From contig DIXO01000082.1 of NCBI GenBank assembly GCA_002428735.1, forward strand, positions 1 through 21,058: a stretch of DNA of 21,058 bases, given 5' to 3'. The stretch is from Syntrophaceae bacterium UBA6078. GTDB lineage: Bacteria; Desulfobacterota; Syntrophia; Syntrophales; UBA2210. A program made the position numbers and the translations under genes. Each line of letters starts with the position of its first letter. The stretch's first letter is position 1. Shown here piece by piece: positions 1-6,310 of the stretch. The notes beneath the pieces were generated by a model that did not search any database, was not told the origin of the DNA, and worked only from the letters and a program-made list of their open reading frames with translations.

Positions 1-72
1 ATCACAAAACGGAGAAATTTACGACACGTATAGGAAAAGTTTTTCAACAACCTGCTAGGAACCACTATTGGC

Positions 73-600
73 ATGAACGGTATCAAGCAACGGCGGCTTA
101 ACGAGTTAACTCTGACAACTCACCCCGGTTTGTATGTGGGTGACTGTGTGCCATTCTATTTCTGCCCGCGTTCCATCATGCTTTACTTGATTTATCAGGC
201 TAATCATATTGAATTAGACTATCACGGCGGGCAAGAGCCAATCGTGCACATAGAAGCAGATCTTCGTGATTCTGTCGCGTGGGCTGAAAAAAATGACAAA
301 CGTTGGGCGTTTACCCTGTCAAATGCTGGAGCCTATTACTTCGAGGACCGCTGCGACATGGCACAATTGGATGAAGTCAAATGGGATGCCGTGCAGACCG
401 ATAGGTGGAGTGGGAGAGGTGTTGCACCATCGGTCAAGGAAGGTAAACAAGCGGAGTTTCTGATGGAACACGACTTCCCTTGGCACTTAGTCGAACGAAT
501 CTGTGTGTATTCAAAGAGACTTTATTCTCAGGTGGTAAATGCGCTGCCAGCGCACGGTCATCGACCAAAGGTCGAAGTAAAACCAGACTGGTATTACTAA
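73..600 (+). CDS. darT: DarT-like ssDNA ADP-ribosyltransferase toxin (DUF4433), N-terminally truncated
   Basis: DarT enzymes use NAD+ to ADP-ribosylate thymidines in single-stranded DNA, which blocks replication; DarG reverses this. The family match rests on VPFYFCPRSIMLY (residues 26-38), WAFTLSNAGAYYFEDR (78-93), KEGKQAEFLME (122-132), whose Glu128 corresponds to the family's catalytic Glu, and the terminal WYY. Complete DarT proteins are about 210 residues and start with a His-containing NAD-binding segment (IYHITH-like). That part is absent here: the frame is closed by a TAG at 31-33, yet the codons between that stop and Met73 still read like DarT (GTTIG just before the Met). The Met73 start has only a distant AGGAA upstream. 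The simplest reading is a broken gene, by frameshift or nonsense mutation near 31-44, with the 5' part outside the window. Family assignment is firm; activity as it stands is doubtful. It ends 16 bases before darG. Confidence 0.8.
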   Translation: MNGIKQRRLNELTLTTHPGLYVGDCVPFYFCPRSIMLYLIYQANHIELDYHGGQEPIVHIEADLRDSVAWAEKNDKRWAFTLSNAGAYYFEDRCDMAQLDEVKWDAVQTDRWSGRGVAPSVKEGKQAEFLMEHDFPWHLVERICVYSKRLYSQVVNALPAHGHRPKVEVKPDWYY

Positions 601-616
601 CAAGGAGGCAGCGAAG

Positions 617-1681
617 ATGATAGAATACAAACGGGGTGACATTTTAAAAGAAGATACCGAAGCTCTTATCAATACTGTGAATTGCGTTGGTGTGATGGGA
701 CGCGGTATCGCGCTCCAGTTTAAAAACGCCTTTCCAGAGAACTTCAAGGCCTATGTTGCAGCCTGCAAGAACGAAAAAGTACAACCAGGTCGGATGTTCG
801 TGGTCGAAATCGAGAAACTCATCAACCCGCGTTATATCATCAATTTTCCCAGTAAGCGGCACTGGCGCGGCAAGAGCCGGATGGAGGATATAGAGGCCGG
901 GCTTAAGGCACTGGTTGAGACAGTGCGGCGATACAAAATTCGCTCTATCGCCATCCCGCCTTTGGGTAGTGGGCTTGGCGGGCTCGACTGGTCAGAGGTC
1001 AAATCGCGCATAGAGGCGATACTGCGACCGCTCACTGATGATGTTCGCGTTATAATTTATGAACCTAAAGGGGCACCCGTTACCGAGAAAATGATTCATA
1101 ACCGTGAGGTGCCGACCATGACTGCGGGACGAGCGGCGCTGGTTGAATTAATGAACCACTACCTTGGCGGTTTACTTGATCCCTTTGTAACGCTACTGGA
1201 AGTGCATAAGCTGATGTACTTCATGCAGGAGGCTGGCGAGCCGTTGCAACTTAAGTATCAGAAAGCCTCTTACGGACCTTATGCTGAGAATCTTCGCCAC
1301 GTTTTGCATGCCATTGAAGGGCACCTTGTTTCCGGCTATGCCGATGGCGGTGATACACCGGATAAACAGCTTAAGCTGGTGCCGGGGGCAACCAAGGATG
1401 CCACGACCTTCCTGCAACAACACCCGGATACCCGTACTCGTTTAGACAAGGTAGCGAAGCTGGTGAGGGGGTTCGAGTCACCCTTCGGCCTAGAGCTTCT
1501 GTCCACAGTCCATTGGATAATGAAAAATGAATCAGTCAACTCCGTTGATGAAGTGGTCAACCATACCTATGCTTGGAACCGCCACAAGAGACAGTTTACC
1601 CACCGTCAGATCACCCTTGCTGCGCATGTGATGTCGAGCAAGGGTTGGGTAAAAAAACTGAAACCAGGAGGGCACACATGA
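617..1681 (+). CDS. darG: DarG-like macrodomain antitoxin / DNA ADP-ribosylglycohydrolase
   Basis: DarG removes ADP-ribose from thymidine in DNA through its N-terminal macro domain, and its C-terminal domain binds and blocks DarT. The macro domain spans about residues 1-155. It opens with the GDI motif (residues 8-10), then the ligand-binding NTVNCVGVMGRGIALQFK, and later IPPLGSGLGGLDW, as in TARG1/DarG-type macro domains. Residues about 165-354 match the length and position of the DarT-binding half and contain VHKLMYFMQEAG and KASYGPYAENLRHVL. The total of 354 residues is normal for the family. A strong ribosome binding site, AAGGAGG at 602-608, precedes the ATG at 617. The gene follows darT by 16 bases in the same orientation, the usual toxin-antitoxin operon. 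Unlike darT it appears intact. Its stop overlaps a possible ATG (ATGA, 1678-1681). Confidence 0.92.
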   Translation: MIEYKRGDILKEDTEALINTVNCVGVMGRGIALQFKNAFPENFKAYVAACKNEKVQPGRMFVVEIEKLINPRYIINFPSKRHWRGKSRMEDIEAGLKALVETVRRYKIRSIAIPPLGSGLGGLDWSEVKSRIEAILRPLTDDVRVIIYEPKGAPVTEKMIHNREVPTMTAGRAALVELMNHYLGGLLDPFVTLLEVHKLMYFMQEAGEPLQLKYQKASYGPYAENLRHVLHAIEGHLVSGYADGGDTPDKQLKLVPGATKDATTFLQQHPDTRTRLDKVAKLVRGFESPFGLELLSTVHWIMKNESVNSVDEVVNHTYAWNRHKRQFTHRQITLAAHVMSSKGWVKKLKPGGHT

Positions 1682-1689
1682 AGCCGACC

Positions 1690-1713
1690 ATGCCGATAAA
1701 TAAGATTCGGCAT
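1690..1713 (+). other. Hairpin just after darG
   Basis: A perfect 7-bp inverted repeat, ATGCCGA (1690-1696) and TCGGCAT (1707-1713), with a 10-base loop, starts 9 bases after the darG stop. It is followed by CTGTTATCATTTTC, which is only moderately T-rich, so it may be a weak terminator or an mRNA 3' stabiliser. The stem is seen directly; the role is inferred. Confidence 0.4.
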
Positions 1714-1740
1714 CTGTTATCATTTTCTCCCTTATGAGTG

Positions 1741-1836
1741 ATGTTGGCTAAATTCAGGAGGGTTGCGAAGTTGGTACCAGTCAGTATATTATTGCCCCCG
1801 ATAAATGAGTTAACTACCCTCACGGTTTCGACCTGA
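1741..1836 (+). CDS. Possible 31-residue peptide ORF before the terminator
   Basis: The frame from ATG 1741 to TGA 1834-1836 encodes 31 residues and ends 6 bases before a strong terminator stem. It contains an AGGAGG (1757-1762) that would place a ribosome 8 bases before an in-frame TTG at 1771, which would give a shorter 21-residue peptide. I recognise no family. It may be a small leader-type peptide, a remnant, or chance. Apart from this, a 19-residue ORF starting at 1678 and the hairpins, I see no gene in 1682-2044. Confidence 0.2.
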   Translation: MLAKFRRVAKLVPVSILLPPINELTTLTVST

Positions 1837-1842
1837 GGCGCG

Positions 1843-1870
1843 GGGCCACGCGAGTGGCCCTTGCTTTTTT
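1843..1870 (+). terminator. Rho-independent terminator
   Basis: GGGCCAC (1843-1849), loop GCGA (1850-1853), GTGGCCC (1854-1860), then TTGCTTTTTTGTTG. A 7-bp GC-rich stem with a tetraloop and a T-tract is a textbook intrinsic terminator. It closes the darTG side and separates it from the head operon starting at 2045, which implies that the head genes need their own promoter or antitermination. Confidence 0.85.
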
Positions 1871-1924
1871 GTTGTCTAATCCGTCCTTCCGGACATTCTT
1901 CAAAACCCTGTCAAGAAAAATCTC

Positions 1925-2004
1925 ACCCCTATTTCACCCCCATATGACCCCCATATGACCCTTATATCGACTGCACCCCCCCTTTTGTCGAAAACCCCAT
2001 GATA
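1925..2004. repeat. Array of C-rich 11-12 bp degenerate direct repeats
   Basis: Consecutive units begin with a C-run, continue with an A/T stretch and end in (C)GA or similar: ACCCCTATTTCA (1925-1936), CCCCCATATGA (1937-1947), the same again (1948-1958), CCCTTATATCGA (1959-1970), CCCTTTTGTCGA (1980-1991), and a partial CCCCATGATA (1995-2004). Spacing is close to one helical turn, so the same face would be presented repeatedly to a DNA-binding protein. It lies between the terminator and the first head gene. It could be a terminase recognition region (cos/pac type), an operator array, or a bent promoter region. I could not find convincing -35 and -10 boxes with proper spacing here. Confidence 0.5.
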
Positions 2005-2010
2005 TTGTGG

Positions 2011-2039
2011 CCCCACTCAGAGACCACTGCATTGTGGGG
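2011..2039 (+). other. Inverted repeat covering the first head gene's ribosome binding site
   Basis: CCCCAC (2011-2016) and GTGGGG (2034-2039) are perfect 6-bp inverted copies separated by 17 bases. The right arm contains the GGGGA that serves as Shine-Dalgarno for the ATG at 2045. If the stem forms in mRNA it would partly hide the start. The repeat is seen; regulation is inferred. Confidence 0.3.
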
Positions 2040-2044
2040 AACGC

Positions 2045-2272
2045 ATGGCTGGAATCACCTTAGCACAGGCACAGGTACAGCTTGAAACATGGCTGGCGGC
2101 AAGCCAGGCCGTCTCATCGGGCAAAACCTTCAAGACGGAGAACGAGGCCCTTACCCGTGAGGATGCGGACCGTATCCTGAAGATGGTCGAATTCTGGAAC
2201 GGCATGGTCAAGTCCCTCTCTGGATCGACGCGCAGACCGGTCATCAATGTCGGAATCAGGAGTCCGTATTGA
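2045..2272 (+). CDS. DUF6148 / gpW-like head-tail joining protein
   Basis: A 75-residue protein beginning MAGITLAQAQVQLETWLAA and containing LTREDADRILKMVEFWNGMVKSL. This matches the small DUF6148/gpW-like proteins that sit directly before the portal gene in lambda-like head operons. By family it is a connector protein completing the head-tail interface, or the equivalent position. Two predicted helices (residues 5-22 and 38-56) flank a short beta hairpin that includes SSGKTFK, which fits the gpW fold. The ribosome binding site is GGGGA at 2036-2040. Its TGA stop (2270-2272) overlaps the portal ATG (2272), implying translational coupling. In lambda and relatives the large terminase gene immediately precedes; here it is missing from this position. 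Confidence 0.75.
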   Translation: MAGITLAQAQVQLETWLAASQAVSSGKTFKTENEALTREDADRILKMVEFWNGMVKSLSGSTRRPVINVGIRSPY

Positions 2273-3894
2273 TGAACGTCGCGCAGTCAGAGATATTTGC
2301 CAAGGCCATAAACAACATCGCATTGTCGCTGAACAAGCCCCTTTTGTACGGTCCAGACAACAAGCCGATCATTCCTTCCCCCGGGTATGGCGTTAGCCGG
2401 TCGGCATCAAAGCGGGCGGGGTCCATGAAGACCTGGGTCCCCAGGCGGCTTTTATCCCAAAGTCAGGAGGCCATGGAGCGGGAGCGGATCGTCGAGCGAT
2501 CCATTGACCTGACAAACAACGACCCCCACGCGGCGGGCGTGGTTGACAGCTTCGCCACAACCGTCATCGGGCCGGGCCTTGCCCCCCACCCTGTCCTGGA
2601 CCCGGACATTCTACAAATCAGCAGCGAGGAAACACGGCGGATACAATTACAGCAGAGAAATGTTTTTCTTAACTGGATTCCCCATGCCGATGCAGGGGCA
2701 AGAATGAACTTTGGAGAGATCCAGTTTCTTGCCATGCGAAACATGATCACCTTCGGGGAGTATATCTGCCTGGTCCACATGATCGACGATCCCACCCGCC
2801 CGTACTACCTGGCATGTCAGGTCATCAATCCGCTCAGGCTGAAGACCCCCGCCGATCTGCTGAACGATCCCAAGATCCGGGACGGCGTCGAGTTAGGGGA
2901 GTACGGGGAGCCGGTGGCCTACTGGATCAAGAAAACGGATTCTAAGCGAATGGGAAGCGTCCTCCCTGATACCTCGCAACACTTTGTCCGGATCCCGGCG
3001 AAGGTCGGACATCGGTGGAAGGTCATTCATGACTTCCTCGTCACCGAGCCGGAGCAGGTCCGTGGCATTCCGTACTTTGCCCCGGCCATGAAGTTCTTCC
3101 GGGATCTGAACGACTATCTGGACGCGGAGCTTGTAAGCAATATCGTCACGGCGGCCTTTTCGCTGTTCATCGAATCGGGCGTGACGGACCCCTGGAACAT
3201 GGGAGCCAACTTCGCAACCTTTTCAGAGCAGACGAGGAGAAAAGACGGAGCGGACCGGACGGTTCGGTATCAGGAGATGGTGCCCGGGCAAATCATGTAC
3301 GGGAATCCTGGGGAGAAGCCCTATCCCATTGCCGGGCAACGACCGGGGGGAACCTTCGAGCCGTTTACCAAGATCATCAAGAAGGCCATTTCTCTGGCCC
3401 TGAACATGCCCTATCCGGTGCTCTTCAAGGACGTGGAAGGGACTAACTTTGCCGGATTCAGGTCCGCCATGCTGGACGCCTGGCGGGTGTTCAGTCATCG
3501 GAGAACATGGCTCGGTCAAGAGTTCTGCCAGAAGATGTACACGATGCTGATGGAAGAGGCGTGGCTTCGCGGGAACCTGTCTATTACAGACTTCTACCCA
3601 AACATGGCCGCCCTTACCAGCGCCGAGTGGCGGGGATCCCCCAAGGGAGACATTGAGCCGATCAAGGCGGTCAAGGCCGATATCCTGGCGATACAGCACG
3701 GACTGAAGACCCGGGCGGAAGCGATCGCGGAACGCGGGGGAGATATTTGGGTCGTCTATGATCAGCTTCAGGAAGAGAAAGAAAAAGCGGAGGCCCGGGG
3801 TCTGTCTTTCGGCGGGCTGAACGTGTCCGAACCGGACGGGGAAGATGGCGGGACCGGCGGCACGGAAGAAGGGGGTGAAAATGAAACTGACTGA
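2272..3894 (+). CDS. Phage portal protein, lambda (gpB) family
   Basis: The portal forms the dodecameric ring at the capsid vertex through which DNA is packaged and ejected. At 540 residues it has the normal family length. Typical segments are ERERIVERSIDLTNNDPHA and VVDSFATTVIGPGL near residues 70-100, MRNMITFGEYICLVHM in the middle, VRGIPYFAPAMKFFRDLNDYLDAEL (read as two adjoining blocks) around residue 265, and LALNMPYPVLFKDVEGTNF around residue 380. The C-terminus is Gly/Glu/Asp-rich and probably disordered. I prefer ATG 2272 over TTG 2269 because it forms a TGATG overlap with the preceding stop and has CAGGAG at 2257-2262. The 3' end overlaps the start of the protease gene by 14 bases, as in lambda B/C. 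Confidence 0.93.
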   Translation: MNVAQSEIFAKAINNIALSLNKPLLYGPDNKPIIPSPGYGVSRSASKRAGSMKTWVPRRLLSQSQEAMERERIVERSIDLTNNDPHAAGVVDSFATTVIGPGLAPHPVLDPDILQISSEETRRIQLQQRNVFLNWIPHADAGARMNFGEIQFLAMRNMITFGEYICLVHMIDDPTRPYYLACQVINPLRLKTPADLLNDPKIRDGVELGEYGEPVAYWIKKTDSKRMGSVLPDTSQHFVRIPAKVGHRWKVIHDFLVTEPEQVRGIPYFAPAMKFFRDLNDYLDAELVSNIVTAAFSLFIESGVTDPWNMGANFATFSEQTRRKDGADRTVRYQEMVPGQIMYGNPGEKPYPIAGQRPGGTFEPFTKIIKKAISLALNMPYPVLFKDVEGTNFAGFRSAMLDAWRVFSHRRTWLGQEFCQKMYTMLMEEAWLRGNLSITDFYPNMAALTSAEWRGSPKGDIEPIKAVKADILAIQHGLKTRAEAIAERGGDIWVVYDQLQEEKEKAEARGLSFGGLNVSEPDGEDGGTGGTEEGGENETD

Positions 3895-5287
3895 CTTTAA
3901 CCACGGCCAGGCATGGAGCATCCTTCCCGACGTTCTGGAAGGCATGATTCAGCGATATCGCTCCGCGTCTGATATCGAAACCCTTTCGGTCGATGTGGAA
4001 GCTCTCCTGGGCAAATCTGAGGCACAGGGAGGCAAACCCTATGATCTCACGGACGGGGGAGTGGCAATTATCCCTGTTGTCGGCCCGATTATGAGAGACG
4101 AAAGTATCTGGTCGCTCATATTCTCAGAGACCTCGATCGAGGCCCTGACGCGCAACCTCACGCTCGCCCAGGAAGACGCAGACGTGAAGGCCGCGGTCCT
4201 GATGATCGACTCTCCCGGGGGGACCGTTTCCGGGATCGATACGGCGGCTGACATGGTGTCTGACTTTTCCAAGCCGATTGTCGCGTTTGGAGGGGGAATG
4301 ATAACCAGCGCGGCCTATTGGATCGGGAGTTCCGCCCGGTCGGTCATTGTGGAGAAAACTTCTCAGGTGGGGGGTATCGGGGTCCTGATGGTCCATGAAG
4401 ACTACTCGGAACGGGACCGGATGGAGGGCTTGAAACGGACGTTCCTGTCCGCCGGGAAGTACAAGACCCTGGGGAACGACGCGGAGCCGCTTTCGAGCGA
4501 TGCACGGGCAATCTTCGAGGGTCGTCTTGACTACTACTACACCCTCTTTGTGGACGCGGTTGCCCGAAGCCGGAAAGAGGATCCCGAAACAGTTGTTGAG
4601 AGAATGGCCGAAGGGCGCGTGTTCATCGGATCCCAGGCGGTGGAAGCCGGGCTTGCCGATGCCACCGGGACCCTTCAGACGGCCATTGATGCGGCGCTCT
4701 CCCTGATAGGCAAGGAGAGCCGTCAATATGTAGCACAAAACAAAAGGGGGGAGGCCCCCGGAAAGGAGCTTGTCATGAGTGACAGCAAGAATGAACAGGT
4801 CACCTCTATCCATACGGTAGAGCAGCTTGCGGCGGCGTATCCGGCCCTCGCAGATGCGCTCCGAAAAGAGGGGGCAAAGGCGATCGATCAAGAAAAGATC
4901 AAGGCGGAGGCTTCGACCTCGGAACGGGAGCGGATCCTTGGGTTCGTTGCAATCCAGTTCGGAGAGGAAGCGGAAAAGAAGCTCCGTGCCGTCGCGGATC
5001 AGGGGATCACCCCCGATGCGTTCAAGGCGGTCATGGATGCCATGGGGACCCCGGAACAGAAGGGCGAGGTCAAGGGCAAAGCCGAGATCCTGGCCGCGCT
5101 GAAGGGTTCGGGCGCGGAGAATCCCGGAGCTGGAAACTCTTCCGGAACAGAAAGCGGCAAGGACTTCATGGCCCTTGTCGATGAGTACGCCCTGGCCCGC
5201 GGGGTCTCAAAAACGGATGCGATGCAGGCCGTCATGAGGGCGCGTCCGGAAGCCCATCGGGAATACATCAGGAAGTTTAACGCCTAA
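3881..5287 (+). CDS. S49 (ClpP-fold) prohead protease, gpC-like, with fused scaffold region
   Basis: Homologue of lambda gpC, which cleaves scaffold and portal proteins during prohead maturation. Peptidase region, about residues 1-275: AAVLMIDSPGGTVSG is the substrate-loop motif, GGGMITSAAYWIGS carries the nucleophile Ser (residue 143 from this start), and the Lys general base lies in AGKYKT (residues 192-197). The remaining ~190 residues are charged, helical and rich in Lys/Glu, with a Gly/Ser/Asn linker (GSGAENPGAGNSSG). They resemble a scaffolding domain, as in the lambda C/Nu3 overlapping pair. The start is taken at 3881 because GAAGGGGG lies at the right distance, while an upstream ATG at 3845 sits deep inside the portal gene. 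Intact catalytic residues argue for an active enzyme. Confidence 0.9.
   Translation: MKLTDFNHGQAWSILPDVLEGMIQRYRSASDIETLSVDVEALLGKSEAQGGKPYDLTDGGVAIIPVVGPIMRDESIWSLIFSETSIEALTRNLTLAQEDADVKAAVLMIDSPGGTVSGIDTAADMVSDFSKPIVAFGGGMITSAAYWIGSSARSVIVEKTSQVGGIGVLMVHEDYSERDRMEGLKRTFLSAGKYKTLGNDAEPLSSDARAIFEGRLDYYYTLFVDAVARSRKEDPETVVERMAEGRVFIGSQAVEAGLADATGTLQTAIDAALSLIGKESRQYVAQNKRGEAPGKELVMSDSKNEQVTSIHTVEQLAAAYPALADALRKEGAKAIDQEKIKAEASTSERERILGFVAIQFGEEAEKKLRAVADQGITPDAFKAVMDAMGTPEQKGEVKGKAEILAALKGSGAENPGAGNSSGTESGKDFMALVDEYALARGVSKTDAMQAVMRARPEAHREYIRKFNA
4762..4777 (+). promoter_or_regulatory. Internal ribosome binding site and start for a separate scaffold protein
   Basis: AAAGGAGCT (4762-4770) is a strong Shine-Dalgarno placed correctly before an in-frame ATG at 4775, inside the protease gene and just after the peptidase domain. 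Internal in-frame initiation is how lambda makes the scaffold Nu3 from within gene C. Confidence 0.65.
4775..5287 (+). CDS. Probable head scaffold protein (Nu3-like, internal in-frame start)
   Basis: Initiation at ATG 4775 would give a free 170-residue protein identical to the C-terminal part of the protease gene product. It begins MSDSKNEQVTSIHTVEQLA, has a long charged helical region (ADALRKEGAKAIDQEKIKAE and following) and an oligomerisation-type C-terminus (YALARGVSKTDAMQAVMRARP). Such helical, acidic/basic proteins guide capsid assembly and are then degraded by the S49 protease. The evidence is the well-spaced AAAGGAGCT and the exact position after the protease domain. The peptide itself has no signature I can name, so the call rests on gene architecture. 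Confidence 0.6.
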   Translation: MSDSKNEQVTSIHTVEQLAAAYPALADALRKEGAKAIDQEKIKAEASTSERERILGFVAIQFGEEAEKKLRAVADQGITPDAFKAVMDAMGTPEQKGEVKGKAEILAALKGSGAENPGAGNSSGTESGKDFMALVDEYALARGVSKTDAMQAVMRARPEAHREYIRKFNA

Positions 5288-5319
5288 CCAGGCAGAAAGG
5301 CCAAAGGAGGTAAACGATC

Positions 5320-6282
5320 ATGTGGAATGAAGGAACCAAGACGTTCACTGCGGGGGAGGATCTGGAGGCCCGGAGGCGGGTCAAGATCAAAGCCCTTACG
5401 ACTTCGACCCCCCCGGAAGTGGAGTATGCCGATGCAGGGGAAGACTGGATCGGCGTGACGGAATACGCGGTGCTTGAAGGCGAGCAGATTGCCGTCAAGC
5501 TGAACAATGCACCCGGAACCTTTGAGATCGAGTGCGTTGTTGACTCGGAAATCGCCCGGGGAACGGTCCTGTATGGCGCGGCTGACGGGAAGGTTTCCGA
5601 TGCGTCCAGCGGTTCCGCTCAGGGTATCGCCATGGAGACCGGAGTCGATGACGCGATCATCGAGGTCGCCACCTGGAACGTGAAATCGACAACCGCCGCG
5701 ACGGTCTCCATCCTGGATTCAGGTGAATACACCGATGCGGCAACGGTCGAAGCGGCCTTGGCCGAGATCTATAAGAATCTCGTCACCGCCCAGGCCACGA
5801 TCCCGATTCCCCTGGGAGCAATCACCGAAGAAGACGGAACGCCCCTGACGAAACAGGCAACCACCGTGGCGGGTTACGAACAGCTTTCCAACAAGGAAAC
5901 CGTGATCACCATTCCCATCGGCTGCACGCAAGGTGAAGCTCTCGGGTTCTCCATCCCCGTTCCGCAGGATCTTGATGACAGCGCGGATGTTGTCGTTCAT
6001 GTCCTGGCCGGGAAAGGCGGCGCTCTTGACGAGCTGACCCTGGATTGCGAGGTCTATCCCTGCGCTGCGGGTGATACGGCAAACGATGACATTCAGGACA
6101 CGGCAGCCCAAGCGCTCACCGAGGCTGCGAGCGAACTGGCGTTCACCTGCGGAACTGACGGCGTGCTGGCCGCTCCGGGGACTCTGAGCGTGGTTCTCAC
6201 CCTTGGGGGAGAGAACGATGGAGACGCCGTTTACATTTACGGTGCGTGGATTGAATACACCAAAAAAATCCTGACGGCGTAA
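5320..6282 (+). CDS. Head decoration protein (DUF2190-like) with an additional C-terminal beta domain
   Basis: The N-terminal ~120 residues look like a DUF2190/capsid cement protein: an opening Met-Trp-Asn-Glu-Gly, TAGEDLEARRRVKIKA, DWIGVTEYAVLEGEQIAVKL, RGTVLYGAADGKV and SSGSAQGIAMETG. Its place between scaffold and major capsid gene matches lambda D. The remaining ~200 residues are not part of the usual short decoration protein. They start with a linker that includes SILDSGEYTDAATVEAALAE and continue as a beta-rich domain (IPIPLGAI, VVVHVLAGKG, LSVVLTLGGEN, YIYGAWIEYTKK) resembling jelly-roll domains on virion surfaces. The capsid exterior may therefore carry an extra displayed domain. Ribosome binding site AAAGGAGGT (5304-5312) is very strong, as expected for an abundant virion protein. 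Confidence 0.75.
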   Translation: MWNEGTKTFTAGEDLEARRRVKIKALTTSTPPEVEYADAGEDWIGVTEYAVLEGEQIAVKLNNAPGTFEIECVVDSEIARGTVLYGAADGKVSDASSGSAQGIAMETGVDDAIIEVATWNVKSTTAATVSILDSGEYTDAATVEAALAEIYKNLVTAQATIPIPLGAITEEDGTPLTKQATTVAGYEQLSNKETVITIPIGCTQGEALGFSIPVPQDLDDSADVVVHVLAGKGGALDELTLDCEVYPCAAGDTANDDIQDTAAQALTEAASELAFTCGTDGVLAAPGTLSVVLTLGGENDGDAVYIYGAWIEYTKKILTA

Positions 6283-6310
6283 TGAGCCGCAGATAAGGAG
6301 GTAATGCACA

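Noticed and set aside
1985..2008. Promoter for the head operon (TTGTCG ... TATTGT)
   Set aside because: The spacing between the boxes is only 12 bases, too short for a sigma-70 promoter; no other pair was better.
3223..3945. 240-codon open frame on the minus strand opposite the portal gene
   Set aside because: Antisense to a well-supported portal gene; its content is low-complexity Arg/Pro/Gly-rich and matches no family. It results from the GC-rich codon use of the real gene.
4124..4891. 255-codon open frame on the minus strand opposite the S49 protease gene
   Set aside because: Shadow of the protease frame, whose catalytic motifs are clear; no ribosome binding site or recognisable domain.
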